Shown here: piece by piece, positions 9,572-19,312 of the stretch
Layout of the letters: each line of letters starts with the position of its first letter
Position numbering within the stretch: position 1 is the first letter of the stretch
Origin: Oehlia diaphana
Lineage: Eukaryota > Glomeromycota > Glomeromycetes > Glomerales > Glomeraceae
Direction: 5' to 3'
Assembly: GCA_003833135.1 (NCBI GenBank)
Contig: QZLH01001527.1
Location: forward strand, 1 to 20,411
Length of the DNA: 20,411 bases
Notes under the pieces: model-generated
Databases searched by the model: none
Seen by the model: only the letters and a program-made list of their open reading frames with translations
Told to the model about the DNA's origin: nothing
Position numbers and translations under genes: made by a program

Positions 9572-9670
9572 TATTATTGGATGATTAAACTAAATAATAG
9601 TCTAATAGCGGCACGTAGTGGCGTAGTGCCGCATTTTAGACTATTTTATAGTTTAAATCATCCAATAATA
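9572..9670. mobile_element. 99-bp near-perfect hairpin element (MITE-like)
   Basis: The left arm at 9572-9614 starts TATTATTGGATGATT and ends GCGGCAC. It pairs with the right arm at 9626-9670, which starts GTGCCGC and ends AATCATCCAATAATA. Only small mismatches and one- or two-base gaps interrupt it, and the loop is about 11 bases. Arms this long with a GC-rich tip are typical of a tiny foldback MITE. A transcript could fold into a long hairpin. No coding capacity. Confidence 0.75.
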
Positions 9671-9912
9671 ATATTATCAGTTTGACGAGACTATGAGATA
9701 ACCGACCTAAATAAGTTGATTAATTGATTTATATATTCATTATTAAATGAAAATGATTATCATGATGCATCAAAATTATCGTATTTTTCATTTGGAAGTG
9801 AATAACCATATACCGAGGTCTGAGAAGTGTTTCTAACAACTTGAAAACAGATACAATAAAATTTTGATTGAATTCTTTTTTAAGCATAAAGAATAAAAAA
9901 AAAAGGTCTATT
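9671..9912. other. AT-rich spacer between palindromic elements
   Basis: A minus-strand open frame of 79 codons covers part of this stretch and runs into the MITE. It has no recognisable domain and is probably chance. Confidence 0.35.
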
Positions 9913-9934
9913 AGGCCGGGCAAAAAAAACTTTA

Positions 9935-10140
9935 CAGCTGATTTCATAATGTACGGGACACTTAGCAAATTTTAAAGAACTCGGAAATATTCGGTAAAGC
10001 TCAAAATAAGGTAAAATTATACCACCATTCTCGGAATATTACTCCAAAATTAGCGTATAATTTTTATTTTATATCAAGCTTTACCGTATATTTCCGAGTT
10101 CTTTAAAATCTAAGTGTTCCAACCTTTTTGAAATCAGCTG
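9935..10140. mobile_element. 206-bp MITE with long TIRs and TA target duplication
   Basis: The element begins CAGCTGATTTCA and ends TGAAATCAGCTG. Arms of about 75 bp (roughly 9935-10010 and 10066-10140) match with scattered differences, including a 19-base block around TTTTAAAGAACTCGGAAATA and then CGGTAAAGCT. It is flanked by TA on both sides (9933-9934 and 10141-10142). The TA duplication fits Tc1/mariner-type mobilisation. No transposase is present, so it depended on an enzyme encoded elsewhere. It lies inside the left arm of the GC-rich foldback element, so it is younger than that element. Confidence 0.75.
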
Positions 10141-10290
10141 TAATTCTCGTGACATAAATTTTAAAATATCCCGGCCGGCCGGCATTTGTTTTTATATATG
10201 TAAATTTTTATATGTGAAATTTTTTTACGCACATTGGCCAAAAACTTCAAATCACGTGATAAAAATTTTTTACTATAAAAAAAAAAATTC

Positions 10291-10320
10291 CAGTTTTCGA
10301 AAACTGACCCGGCCGGGTCA
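10291..10320. repeat. Two overlapping perfect 16-bp palindromes
   Basis: CAGTTTTCGAAAACTG (10291-10306) and TGACCCGGCCGGGTCA (10305-10320) are each fully self-complementary and share the TG between them. They sit in the interior of the foldback element and could extrude as adjacent cruciforms. Confidence 0.8.
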
Positions 10321-10350
10321 CGAGAATATAATTTTTGTTTTGCCCGGCCT

Positions 10351-11114
10351 TATTTAATCATATCTGGAATTGTACCTATATCATAGTATAAACATAAGCT
10401 TGTACGTTATTTTCCGTGATACAAGTTACAGAATAAAAATTCAATAAGCGGAAATAATTTATTTACCCAAACAAGGTTCTTTGTAAATCATGCATTCATG
10501 CGTAACCAAAAAATATCATTTTAAATTAAATTGACGCCGAAAAACTTTCCCGAATTTAGTAGTCTAAGTTGGTACGTCTCGTCTCTCGTATGATCGACAA
10601 ATAAATTTTTGTGATTATCAACAATGACTTCAAACTCTTTCAAATGGAAAACTTTTACACCAATACAGTATTTTTGTTGTACAAATATTTAAAATAAAGT
10701 TCTACGAACGACTGAAAATTTTAAGGTCTTAACATAAATAAATAGGACTATAACTAACTATAACTATATAATATTCAAAAGAATTTTCATAAATATTTTC
10801 TCATCATAAAAAAAATTACGTATCGGGCATATAAAAATATAAAGAGACATAAAAAAATATCAAACATATCAAACATTAATTTATTGATTTATTAATTTAG
10901 ATTATTATAGTTTATAGATTATAGATTATAACATTCTAAAGTTATCGTTATCGTCTTATCGAATATGTAACTGCATATCTTACATAAAAGATTTTAATAT
11001 TCCGCCATTTTCTTTAATCCATCTGAGTATCTGATAAGATCGTAATTAATGATTTTACTAAATATAATCATGATATATAATCATTCAATATCTAACATAT
11101 AATAATTATAAATA
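10351..11114. other. AT-rich intergenic, no supported gene
   Basis: No ORF of useful length is present. A 22-codon ATG frame near 10624 has no donor site that would extend it. Simple TTATAGATTATAGATTATA repeats occur near 10910. Confidence 0.4.
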
Positions 11115-11580
11115 ATGCAATCATTATTATTTCTTTATTTAATTTTGATGCACCTTAAAGCCACAAATATTATTCACAAAATATTATTATTATTTGTAAT
11201 TCAAAAAAATTCCAAATTTTTTATATTAGAAAAATTGTGTACCGAAAAAAACAATTATTGTTACATTTTACATTTTAAGCATTATAAAAGAACTTCCATA
11301 TTTGGATAATTTTTATTTTCCTCCATTTAGAAAAAATCTACCTTTATTTGGGTTTACCAAATCATTTATACCTATAAATAAATATGCAGAAATCCTAAAA
11401 TGTATTTTTCGGTACAATGACAAAAAAAGTTTTTGAAAAAGATTTCGGAAATTTTCTAAAAATTACGGAAATTCCTTTTTTTGAATTGGAACATATTTGG
11501 ATCCGTTAATGCGAATTTCTTTAGAAGGACCAGAAAATTCAAAAGTTCGATTATAATCGTACATATACTATCTGGAATAA
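11115..11580 (+). pseudogene. Possible decayed coding sequence, family uncertain
   Basis: An ATG at 11115 opens a frame with a hydrophobic start (SLLFLYLILM). From about 11231 another frame is open for about 65 codons and includes KELPYLDNFYFPPF and FTKSFIPINKYAEILK. Near 11500 a third frame has DPLMRISLEGPENSKVRL. The order (membrane anchor, Pro-rich LPYLxN segment, F-x-KYxEI segment) loosely recalls the N terminus of microsomal cytochrome P450s, but no heme-binding or EXXR motif is seen. Homology is not demonstrated. The pieces could also be chance in AT-rich DNA. Confidence 0.3.
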
Positions 11581-12184
11581 TTACTGGTATTAAAAATTAT
11601 ATTTATATTATATAAATGATTACTAAACTAAAGGATTATTGGATTATTGAAAAATGTAATATATTTTTTATATTAATGAAATTTCCGATATTGATAAAAA
11701 ATTTTTTGTGCTCTGGTTTACAGCCTAGTAGTGAAACAATTCTTTGTAATAAAATAAAATATGGGTTCGTATTTTCCGTATTTTCCGTATTATTGATCTT
11801 TGTACCATTATTTAGATATTTCATGTGATGAGCGATAAATGAAAGCCCCAATAGAATTATGACGATATGCATGTGTCACATTGTATCACATGATGATCAA
11901 AATAAATATCTAATCAAAAGCCAAATATTTGACTTTACAGTATCACTTGGGATACTGATCCTGATCTTGTTCATTCCCTGTACCTTTTTTGTTTGTTTTT
12001 TATTTGTGTAGTATCTAAATTTTGATTATCGTCTCCATTATTATTGGCACATCTTAACGGTATTGTCCGGTTATTTAGTAATTGCTGCGTCTGAGAAATA
12101 AATAATAAAAAAATAAAAAATGAATAATTAAACTAGTCTTGGTAAGTTTGCAACGATTTCTCATGTTATTTGAAACATAAATCA
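11581..12184. other. Intergenic, no supported gene
   Basis: Open frames overlap on both strands (about 11616-11872) without a recognisable domain. Either could be chance. No RNA gene or clear repeat is seen before the tandem array. Confidence 0.35.
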
Positions 12185-12292
12185 AAGGGCGCCGTTGTAA
12201 TACCCAGTACAATTTCTATACAAATATAATATTCATGTATATATGATTATATGTAAATGTCAAAAGTATGTAATGATACATAACGCCAGGTG

Positions 12293-12460
12293 ATGTGCAT
12301 TGGAAGAATCAATTCCAAACATTCCAATGCCAATAAATTTTCAATGCACATGGAAATATATATATACATATAAAATTATTGGAATATTGGAATCTTCCAA
12401 TTCTTCCAATTCCAGGCCTTACAATTCCATTAAAGAGTCATCGAAGTTTCCAATGCACAT
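12293..12460. mobile_element. 168-bp inverted-repeat element within tandem unit 1
   Basis: The left end ATGTGCATTGGAA (12293-12305) and the right end TTCCAATGCACAT (12448-12460) are exact reverse complements of 13 bp. The interior is full of AATTCCA and TGGAAT in both orientations, so it folds extensively. It is MITE-like and was present before the tandem duplication, because unit 2 carries it too. Confidence 0.6.
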
Positions 12461-12708
12461 ACTTGCTTAACGCGACTCCATCTATTAAAAGTTGGTGTTT
12501 ATTTAGTCCACATAATTATTATAAAAGAACGTTCCTTAAACGTTTACTTTTTAGTGTATTGGAGGGGCGCGTTGCACATAATTATTATAAAGAACACTTT
12601 TTAGTGAAGGGCGCCGTTGTAATACTCAGTATAAATTCTATACAAATATAATATTCATGTATATATATGTAAATATCAAAAGTTTGTAATAATACATAAC
12701 GCCAGGTG

Positions 12709-12888
12709 ATGTACATTGGAAGAATCAATTCCAAACATTCCAATGCTAATAAATTTTCAATGCACATGGAAATATATATACACATATATATAAAAACTAA
12801 TGTGTTGAAAATTATTGGAATACTGGAATCTTCCAATTCCAGGCCTTACAATTCCAATTAAAGAGTCATCGAAGTTTCCAATACACAT
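12709..12888. mobile_element. 180-bp inverted-repeat element within tandem unit 2
   Basis: This is the second copy of the small element. Its ends now read ATGTACATTGGAA and TTCCAATACACAT, so each arm has one G-to-A change relative to copy 1 and the arms no longer match perfectly. The extra length comes from AT and TGTGTTGAAA-type insertions in the middle. Confidence 0.6.
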
Positions 12889-13098
12889 CATTGCTTAACG
12901 CGACTTCATCTGTTATAAGTTGGTATTTATTTAGTTGCACATAATTACTATAAAAGAATGTTCCTTAAACGTTTACTTTTTAGTGTATTTGGAGGGCGCG
13001 TTGCACATAATTATTATAAAGAACACTTTTAGTGAAGGGCGCCGTTGTAATATTCAGTACAAATTCTATACATCAAAAGTATATAATGATACTTCACC

Positions 13099-13430
13099 TG
13101 TTAAATTGGACAAAAATTATTTTAAAAAAAATATAAAAATCCGTCCCTTAAATCAATATATTTTACCTATTTTTTCATAAAAAAAAGACGATTTCTATTT
13201 GGTTTCCAAAAAAGTTAAATTTTCTATGCTGATCATTTAATGTTGGGCAGAATTAAATTTAATGAAAAAACAGGAAAAACAAGAATTTGTTAAATAAATC
13301 AAAATTGACATTCAAAAACAAACTTTGACGCTTTAATTAAATTTGCGGAACAGACAAAAATACATACTGCATGTTCCTTTTAAAATTATATTTATTAAAA
13401 TTTTTTTTTTACAGAACTTTTTTAATATAC
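13099..13430. other. AT-rich spacer upstream of the kinase gene
   Basis: No gene is supported. It runs from the broken third tandem unit to the kinase promoter area. Confidence 0.4.
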
Positions 13431-13439
13431 TCACGTGAT
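13431..13439. promoter_or_regulatory. TCACGTGAT E-box-like site before the kinase gene
   Basis: A palindromic TCACGTGA core lies about 60 nt before the kinase ATG at 13496. CACGTG is the binding core of bHLH factors of the Cbf1/Pho4/USF type. The position fits a promoter site, but the same hexamer is scattered elsewhere in the window. Confidence 0.35.
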
Positions 13440-13495
13440 ACGTGTATGAACGAACACCTAAGAAAACTTTCAAAAAAATATATATTTTTTTCATT

Positions 13496-15325
13496 ATGCG
13501 AATAGAATTGATTAATACAGAAATTAATAGAGCATTTGCATCAATCAATTATGAAACTCATAAAAATATAGACGAACAATATCAATTTATAAAACAGACT
13601 GTTCTTTCTAATGAATCTTTTGCCGATAATGAAAAAACTGAAGCAATAAGAAGAATAAATAAAACTTACGATCACAATAAAATTTTTCATAATATAGGTA
13701 CAAAAAGAATTTGTGAAATTTGTAATTATGAATGTTTAGCTACGTTATATTGTGAATATTGTATTAGAAATTATTTAGAAAAAAATTTTTCAAATTGGAC
13801 ATCTGAAAATAATGATATTGATAACTTAATAAAAACATGTCAAATGGAAACACGTAGACCAGATGTTGTAATTGAATGGATTCCATATAATAATTTACAA
13901 GACATTTCATATCTTACAAAAGGTGGATTCTCAGAAATTTATACAGCAATTTGGAACAAAGGAAAATATCACAAATGGGATGCCAAAGAACAACTTTTAA
14001 AAAGATTTGGAGGACAAAAAGTGATACTTAAAAGGTTAGAAAATGTTGTAAATGCAAATCAACGTTGGTTTAAAGAGGTTTGTAATTTGAAGTTATTTAA
14101 AATTAAGTAAATAATTTATTTTTTTTATTGATAATAAATTTTGAAAAAATACTTTATAGGCCGAATCACATTTGACTATAAGCAGTAAATCTCCGTATAT
14201 TGTCCAGTGTTATGGTTTAACGCGAGATCCGTCAAATGGAGATTACATGCTTGTAATGAATAGAATGGATTTGAATTTAAGAGAATATTTACAGAAAAAT
14301 TATAATAAACTTAAATGGGAAAAAAGAATTCAATTGGTTTATAACATAATTACCGTACTCAAACAGATTCATGATGAAAATGCAATCCATAGAGATTTAC
14401 ATTCCGGTAATATATTATTGAAAAAAGTCAATCAAAGATTATTTATTAGCGATCTTGGAATTTGCGGTCCTGCAGACAGATCACCAAATAGTATATATGG
14501 AAACCTTCCTTATATAGCACCTGAGGTTATTTCTGAAAAAGGACATACTTTTAAATCTGATATTTACAGTATTGCTATTCTCATGTGGGAAATTTCATCT
14601 GGTCAACCACCGTTTAATAATTCTGAACATGATTTTTATCTTGCAATGAATATAGTTAATGGCATGAGACCAAGAATAATTTCAGGAACTCCTTTAGAGT
14701 ACGAAAATTTAATGAAACAATGTTGGGATGCTGATCCATTAAAAAGACCTGATATTAATACACTTTGGAAAAATATAAAAGAAATTCATATGTTATATCA
14801 AAATGGATCAAATGAACCAGAAGCAAACAACAATTTAGGAACAAGTAGCTTAGAAACATATTCAGACAGTAGATTGTCTGCAGGTAGCAAACTTCACAAT
14901 TTTGAAAATTGTTCTGAACCAAGAAATGCAACAGAAGGTATTATTGCATATTAATCAATTATTAATCATCTTTATAAATATTTATAATAATAAATTATGT
15001 TTTTACTTTTTTTATTTGAATGAACAATAGAAGAACAAGAAGGTATAAATGAATCAATTTTTTTATTTCAAATTTATTTATATATTACTAATTCATCGTA
15101 ATCTTTTAGCATTTCATGATACAGCAAACAACGACTTTTCTATTCCTGATAGAAGTAAGTGTTTGTTAGGTCAAATAAGAATGTGACATCTTCATCTAAT
15201 TGTTTTTTTTGATTTTTTTTTTAGTTAGTGATTTTGGCAATTCAAGTAATCGGGAATCAGGAATATACCAAATAGTAAGCAGCTTTTTAAAGGTAATTAT
15301 TAACAAAATTATACAGGTGATTTGA
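13496..15325 (+). CDS. Protein kinase (TKL-like) with Cys-rich N-terminal segment, five exons
   Basis: Exons are 13496-14077, 14160-14937, 15031-15042 (a 12-nt microexon), 15110-15154 and 15225-15325. Together they give 505 residues, all in frame. The start is the first ATG; an upstream GTG in frame is ignored. Residues 73-89 hold CEIC...C...CEYC, a zinc-ribbon-like cluster frequent before Rhizophagus kinases. The catalytic domain runs about 135-405: TKGGFSEIY Gly loop (141-149), VILK with Lys179, HRDLHSGN (271-278, Asp273 and Asn278), DLG in place of DFG (292-294), APE (314-316) and CWDADPLKRPD with Arg390. All catalytic residues are present, so it should phosphorylate Ser/Thr or Tyr; the substrate is unknown. 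Splicing of the first intron (KE|AESH) is secure. The Ser/Asn-rich tail exons are good but less certain, and a further intron after 15292 (AAG|GTAATT) could change the last residues. Confidence 0.88.
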
Positions 15326-16154
15326 TATTTAGCCTATAAATACAATTCACATGATCAATTAAAAAGTAAAAGGTAAAAAAAACGGTAAGATATAATTGAT
15401 TTTTAATAACGGTTCATCAGATAGATAATTTAGCTTTACGATAATCTAAATCGTTCAGAACAAGATGAATTATAACTTTTTATCATTGATACTGTATATT
15501 AAACATTTTTTTCTTTTTTATAATATTATTTTGATATACTGTACATATAAAGTAATAAGGATAGTTGTTCAATTCTTATCTAATAAATTATTCGATTTAT
15601 CTGGCTACATACACGATTTATTTATTGTACAAATTGTTATAAACATCTGAAATAATGGTTACATTACGTATTATGACATTTATATTCAATATAGTAGATT
15701 ACGCCGTCAAAAAATTCATCATCACCTGAGTGGCGTACAAATGAATCGTGAGTAAAATTTTTATTGATTTTTAAACGTAATTATTAATTAATCAATTCAT
15801 TTTGGGCGTATCGCTCGCACATCAACTAAATTAAATTAATTTATATCATTCGAAATATTATTATAATATATAATAATTAATAGGTAATCAAAAAAGCACA
15901 AATTTTTATTTACAAAAAAAAAATTCTATGTTGAATGTACTAAAATTATTAAAATTATTTAATTCTATATAATCTATTATTTTAAGAGGAAGAAGTAATT
16001 ATAAAAAAAATTATTATAAAAATGTTTAACTAGTAATTTGTTAAAATGTTTGTATAAAAAAGTTTTTTTACTTTTTAACTTTCTTTTAGTTCGTTTTTTG
16101 TAAAATGTTCACATAAAATTGTCAAAAAAAAAAAAAAAGTCCATCTATTTATTT
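15326..16154. other. AT-rich intergenic between kinase and transporter
   Basis: The kinase gene (+) and the transporter gene (-) converge here, so both 3' UTRs lie in this stretch. No ORF with support is seen. A less AT-rich patch near 15695-15750 (GCCGTCAAAAAATTCATCAT...) could be a further kinase tail exon or a repeat fragment. Confidence 0.4.
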
Positions 16155-17122
16155 TTAAACTTTATCAGTAGATAAAGTATGTGTACGTTCTATCGGCCAA
16201 GTTTTTAAAGTGAAATAAGAAGCTTCTTTTTGTAATATTAATGCTAATGCCAAATACCAAGCACAAAAAGCAGTGATAACTATTTTTTTTTTTAAAAGAA
16301 AGAAAAAAAAAAAAAATTAGAAAATTTCAATTATTTTTTTTTTGATTAACAATAAAAACGTAATTATAATCGGTAAAAGAATTATTTACCTCCAAAAACA
16401 CCACCGGCGACTTCGAGAGATTTTAATCCGGTAAAGGTTGCGGTTGTAAGTAAAGTATTAATAATAACCAACAAGGATAAAATTGTAATCAGAACGAGAT
16501 TCGATTTTAATACACATAAAAACATGATGAACGTAACTATTCAAGGAAAAAAAATAATAATAATGTTTAGGTTCATGTAATTTCGAAAAAAATCAAGTTA
16601 AAACCATACTTTTATGATTATTGAAGAAAGATACTTACAAATTGTCCAACCCAAAAGAAAAATACCAAGTGCATTCCTTAACATTTCTGGATTATCTTTA
16701 TAAGAAGAAAGAATACCTGTGGCGTCATAATTAATGAATCCGAAACAGATCCAATAGCCACCAAAAGATGGGAAAACCGTTCCATGAAAAATATCACCTC
16801 TCATCATTTCAAAAATTCCAGCTAATACTTGAATAAAACCACCATAGAATAGAGCTAAACCAAGAGCGACATTATGATTGATTACTCCTCCGGTACCAAT
16901 TAAATACATTGAAAAAACGAATATAGTCATCGCGAAAGATGATAAACCTATTGAAAATTATTTTTCAAAAGAAAAGAGAAAAAAATTAGGCTTTTTTTTT
17001 CAAAAATTTATATTTTATAAAAAGTATCTACTATGATAGTATTTACCTAATGGAGCAGCATTCGCTTGTGCTTTAGGTGGAACTGAAGTAGTTTCGTCAA
17101 GAGTTGAATTTGATTTTGGCAT
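16155..17122 (-). CDS. GPR1/FUN34/YaaH-family transporter (acetate/ammonia type), four exons
   Basis: On the minus strand the exons are 17122 to 17047, 16947 to 16639, 16536 to 16390 and 16279 to 16155, giving 218 residues in one frame. Donors are GTAAAT, GTAAGT and GTAAAT, and acceptors are AATAG-type. The short hydrophilic N terminus leads to NAAPLGL (21-27), the family signature usually written NPAPLGL at the start of helix 1. FHGTVFPSFGGYWICFGF and GIFLLGWTI follow, and the second signature AFCAWY (181-186) lies in the last helix. Six transmembrane helices are expected. The family exports or imports acetate, succinate or ammonium at the plasma membrane or other membranes (yeast Ady2/Ato, bacterial SatP). 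The substrate cannot be told from sequence alone. Length is normal and no break is seen. A role in carbon or nitrogen handling during symbiosis is only inference. Confidence 0.92.
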
Positions 17123-17250
17123 CTTGAGTTAAAAATTATATAACGGAGTTATAAAAATTATAAAGCTATTAATTTTTTTTTAGATACTGTATATTTATTA
17201 TTTTATTTTATTTTCTATCTGAAAATTTTGCCAGGTCAGATTTCGATGCT

Positions 17251-17258
17251 TATATATA
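17251..17258 (-). promoter_or_regulatory. TATA-like box of the transporter gene
   Basis: TATATATA lies about 130 nt before the ATG on the minus strand, in a locally GC-richer patch. It is a plausible core promoter element. Confidence 0.4.
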
Positions 17259-18588
17259 AGATTTCACCTGTTTATCATTTCTAAATTATTCATGACATGA
17301 TAACAAATGATCAATTTCTTTATTTGGTTATTACAGCCCTTACTATTCTTTATTTGGATGTGGAACAATCATCTCATTTACTTTTATCCTATCGATTTAA
17401 ACGATTTACATTGTTAAACCCTCCGATTTTTTTTAAGTGTTACACCCCGTTTTTTGACGTTTTATGACAATAATTGTCGTAAGAATCACAGAAAAAAATG
17501 GAAAAAAATTTTATGATACATGCTTTCGTAAGTTGGTTTTATTTTTTTTTTTTTAGTATATTTTAATCATTTTGATAAATAAATAATGAATGATGAGAAC
17601 GAATAATTTTTTTTGTTTAGAATTATTAAAATAATTATAATATTCTAAAATTATATTGTTTTTTCTTTTTTTTTCTTCGAAACTTCCATTTTTCTGAAAC
17701 ACATTTTAAACAAAAAAAAACTTCATTGTTAATGATCTTCGTAATACATAGTTTTTTCCATATTGTTTTTTTTTGGTTACACTGGTTACACTTGGCGTCT
17801 CATACGATTTTTTATTCCTATATTTACCGATCGAAATCGATTTCAGATCACATCACATGTATATATTATGTTATATTTGCATATCATTCGAGATTACTTT
17901 TTATAATAAATAATTTTTATATTTAAAGATCGTAAACAATTACAATTTCTTATTTTTTTAAAAAAAAACCCCTTATTATTTTTGAATTAATATATTTTTT
18001 ATTTTGTTTTATTTACACTTTAAAAACAAACATTCTTTTTTCGTAATCGACATCTTATTCATGTAATAAATAATAAATATTTACCTAACTATAATTAATT
18101 ATATATATCAATTAAGTTATAAATTTTATGTCCATTATTAACAAAAAAATGTATATTTATAAAAATAAATTTATATACTTTTATATTAAGTTTTCTAAAG
18201 TCACGTGATGGCAAATCTTTGTCAACGTAAGGTGGCTGTGTTAAAATGATCTACGAACAAGGTTTCGGATAATTTCGGAATACTTGGACGAAAATTCTTA
18301 AACTAGTTTCATTAGACTCATAATTACTAAATATAGGCTGTTTTACGGCTTAAAAATTGAGATAATATAATTATTTTAGTTATTATTTCAAAAAAAAATT
18401 ATGAAATCTGTACTCTGTAGTATTCCAGAATTTTCTTTTATAAACTCTGTGGTTTAAAACATCAAAAGTGATTTATGTAAACTGTTTTTTTATATATAAC
18501 GCTCACAATAATTCATAAAACCGAAAATTTTATTAAATTTTATCCAATGCAAATTTTTTCCGTTTGAACAGAAAGTCCAGTGATGGTA
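17259..18588. other. Long AT-rich intergenic
   Basis: This contains the upstream region of the transporter gene and many T tracts. A small palindrome, GACAATAATTGTC, lies at about 17464-17476, and a TCACGTGA site is at 18201-18208. An open frame at 17726-17926 has no recognisable domain and is likely chance. No RNA gene is seen. Confidence 0.4.
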
Positions 18589-18778
18589 AATGACCTAGTC
18601 ATTCGTCATTTTGAGTCATTTAGAATTAATTCAGGCAAATTCACATAACTCCCGCAGCGTAACCATCGAAAAAAGCTCGGGCACGTGATTCATGTGATTT
18701 GACTGCGGCTAAGTGTGGCTGTAGAAATTGCTATTGCTAAATTAACTTCCCAAGGTCAACACTAACTCCAAATGTAAA

Positions 18779-18890
18779 AGTTTCAGCCTAAACTAACCTT
18801 CCTAAGATACTCCAACGTCAATGTTATCTTCAAAGATAAATATTTCAGCCTAAAGTAACTTTCCTTACCCTAAGATACTTTACTCCAAAA
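18779..18890. repeat. Two-copy imperfect tandem repeat, about 63 bp
   Basis: TTTCAGCCTAAACTAACCTT and TTTCAGCCTAAAGTAACTTT occur about 63 bases apart. Each is followed by a version of CCTAAGATACT and CTCCA. It lies inside the degenerate 1-kb element. Confidence 0.5.
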
Positions 18891-19075
18891 ATGATTGCTT
18901 GAGAATATAAAGAAATTTTATAGATGTTAATTCATAAGAATTAAAACAAATTCTTTTAAAATAATAAATTAGTGTAATTGTTTTATTAAAATAGAATGTA
19001 TATTAATTTGACAATAAAATTTATTCAATTTCAATTTATTAAAATACATTAATTTAAAATAAATTATTGTAAATA

Positions 19076-19312
19076 ATGAGTGCTATCAGTATGCCTTCCA
19101 TGTTAATGGCATGGTTCACTCATTTTGCCTTACTACTTTATATACAGACTAGTTTTGCTCTTCTAGAAGAGAAGGTAGCATTAATTAGGCTGTCAGATAA
19201 CAGTTGCAAATTAGTTTGTTGCACTGGTATTATTACTTACTTTGTGATTTCCAAGATATTAGGTTTATTTTCTATAGGTTTCATATTTTCTGCAAGTAGC
19301 TATTGTAAATAA
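19076..19312 (+). CDS. Hypothetical 78-residue hydrophobic protein, doubtful
   Basis: An ATG-to-TAA frame codes for 78 residues. There is one hydrophobic stretch near the start (about 10-29) and a second near the end (about 51-74), with three Cys in the middle. Its base composition is more balanced than the flanks, which is the only positive sign. It lies between the inverted repeats of the degenerate element and may be a fragment of cargo or of a former transposon gene. I do not recognise the sequence and no splice signals clearly extend it. Confidence 0.25.
   Translation: MSAISMPSMLMAWFTHFALLLYIQTSFALLEEKVALIRLSDNSCKLVCCTGIITYFVISKILGLFSIGFIFSASSYCK

Larger units (their letters stand above)
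9913..10350. mobile_element. GC-rich foldback element split by a nested MITE
   Basis: AGGCCGGGCAAAA begins at 9913, and its reverse complement ends at 10350 (TTTTGCCCGGCCT). The next blocks also mirror each other once the inner MITE is removed: ATTCTCGTGAC at 10142-10152 against GTCACGAGAAT at 10318-10328. CCGGCC-rich blocks lie inside both. The interior contains two overlapping perfect 16-bp palindromes at 10291-10320. Without the insertion the element is about 230 bp, non-coding and almost wholly palindromic. Confidence 0.65.
12185..13098. repeat. Tandem repeat, about 422-428-bp unit, 2.15 copies
   Basis: Units start with AAGGGCGCCGTTGTAATA at 12185, 12607 and 13035, so the first two are 422 and 428 bp and the third breaks off after about 60 bp. 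Copies are highly similar, with C/T and G/A changes prominent and a few short indels. Within each unit, TATAAAAGAACGTTCCTTAAACG is echoed by a shorter ATAAAGAACACTTTT(T)AGTG before the next unit. Several open frames across the array are by-products of the repeat. Unequal crossing-over or replication slippage would explain the layout. Confidence 0.85.

Noticed and set aside
9729..9968. 79-codon minus-strand open frame
   Set aside because: It overlaps the ends of both palindromic elements and has no domain, so it is probably chance.
12379..13180. Several open frames of 80-90 codons on both strands
   Set aside because: They lie within the tandem repeat, change between copies and have no domain. 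They are by-products of the repeat.
13442..13495. Upstream in-frame extension of the kinase
   Set aside because: It starts with GTG, is Lys/Phe/Ile-rich and overlaps the CACGTG promoter area. The ATG at 13496 is the better start.
14445..14465. DLG instead of DFG as a sign of a dead kinase
   Set aside because: The Asp is kept and all other catalytic residues are present. A DLG variant is frequent in this kinase family.
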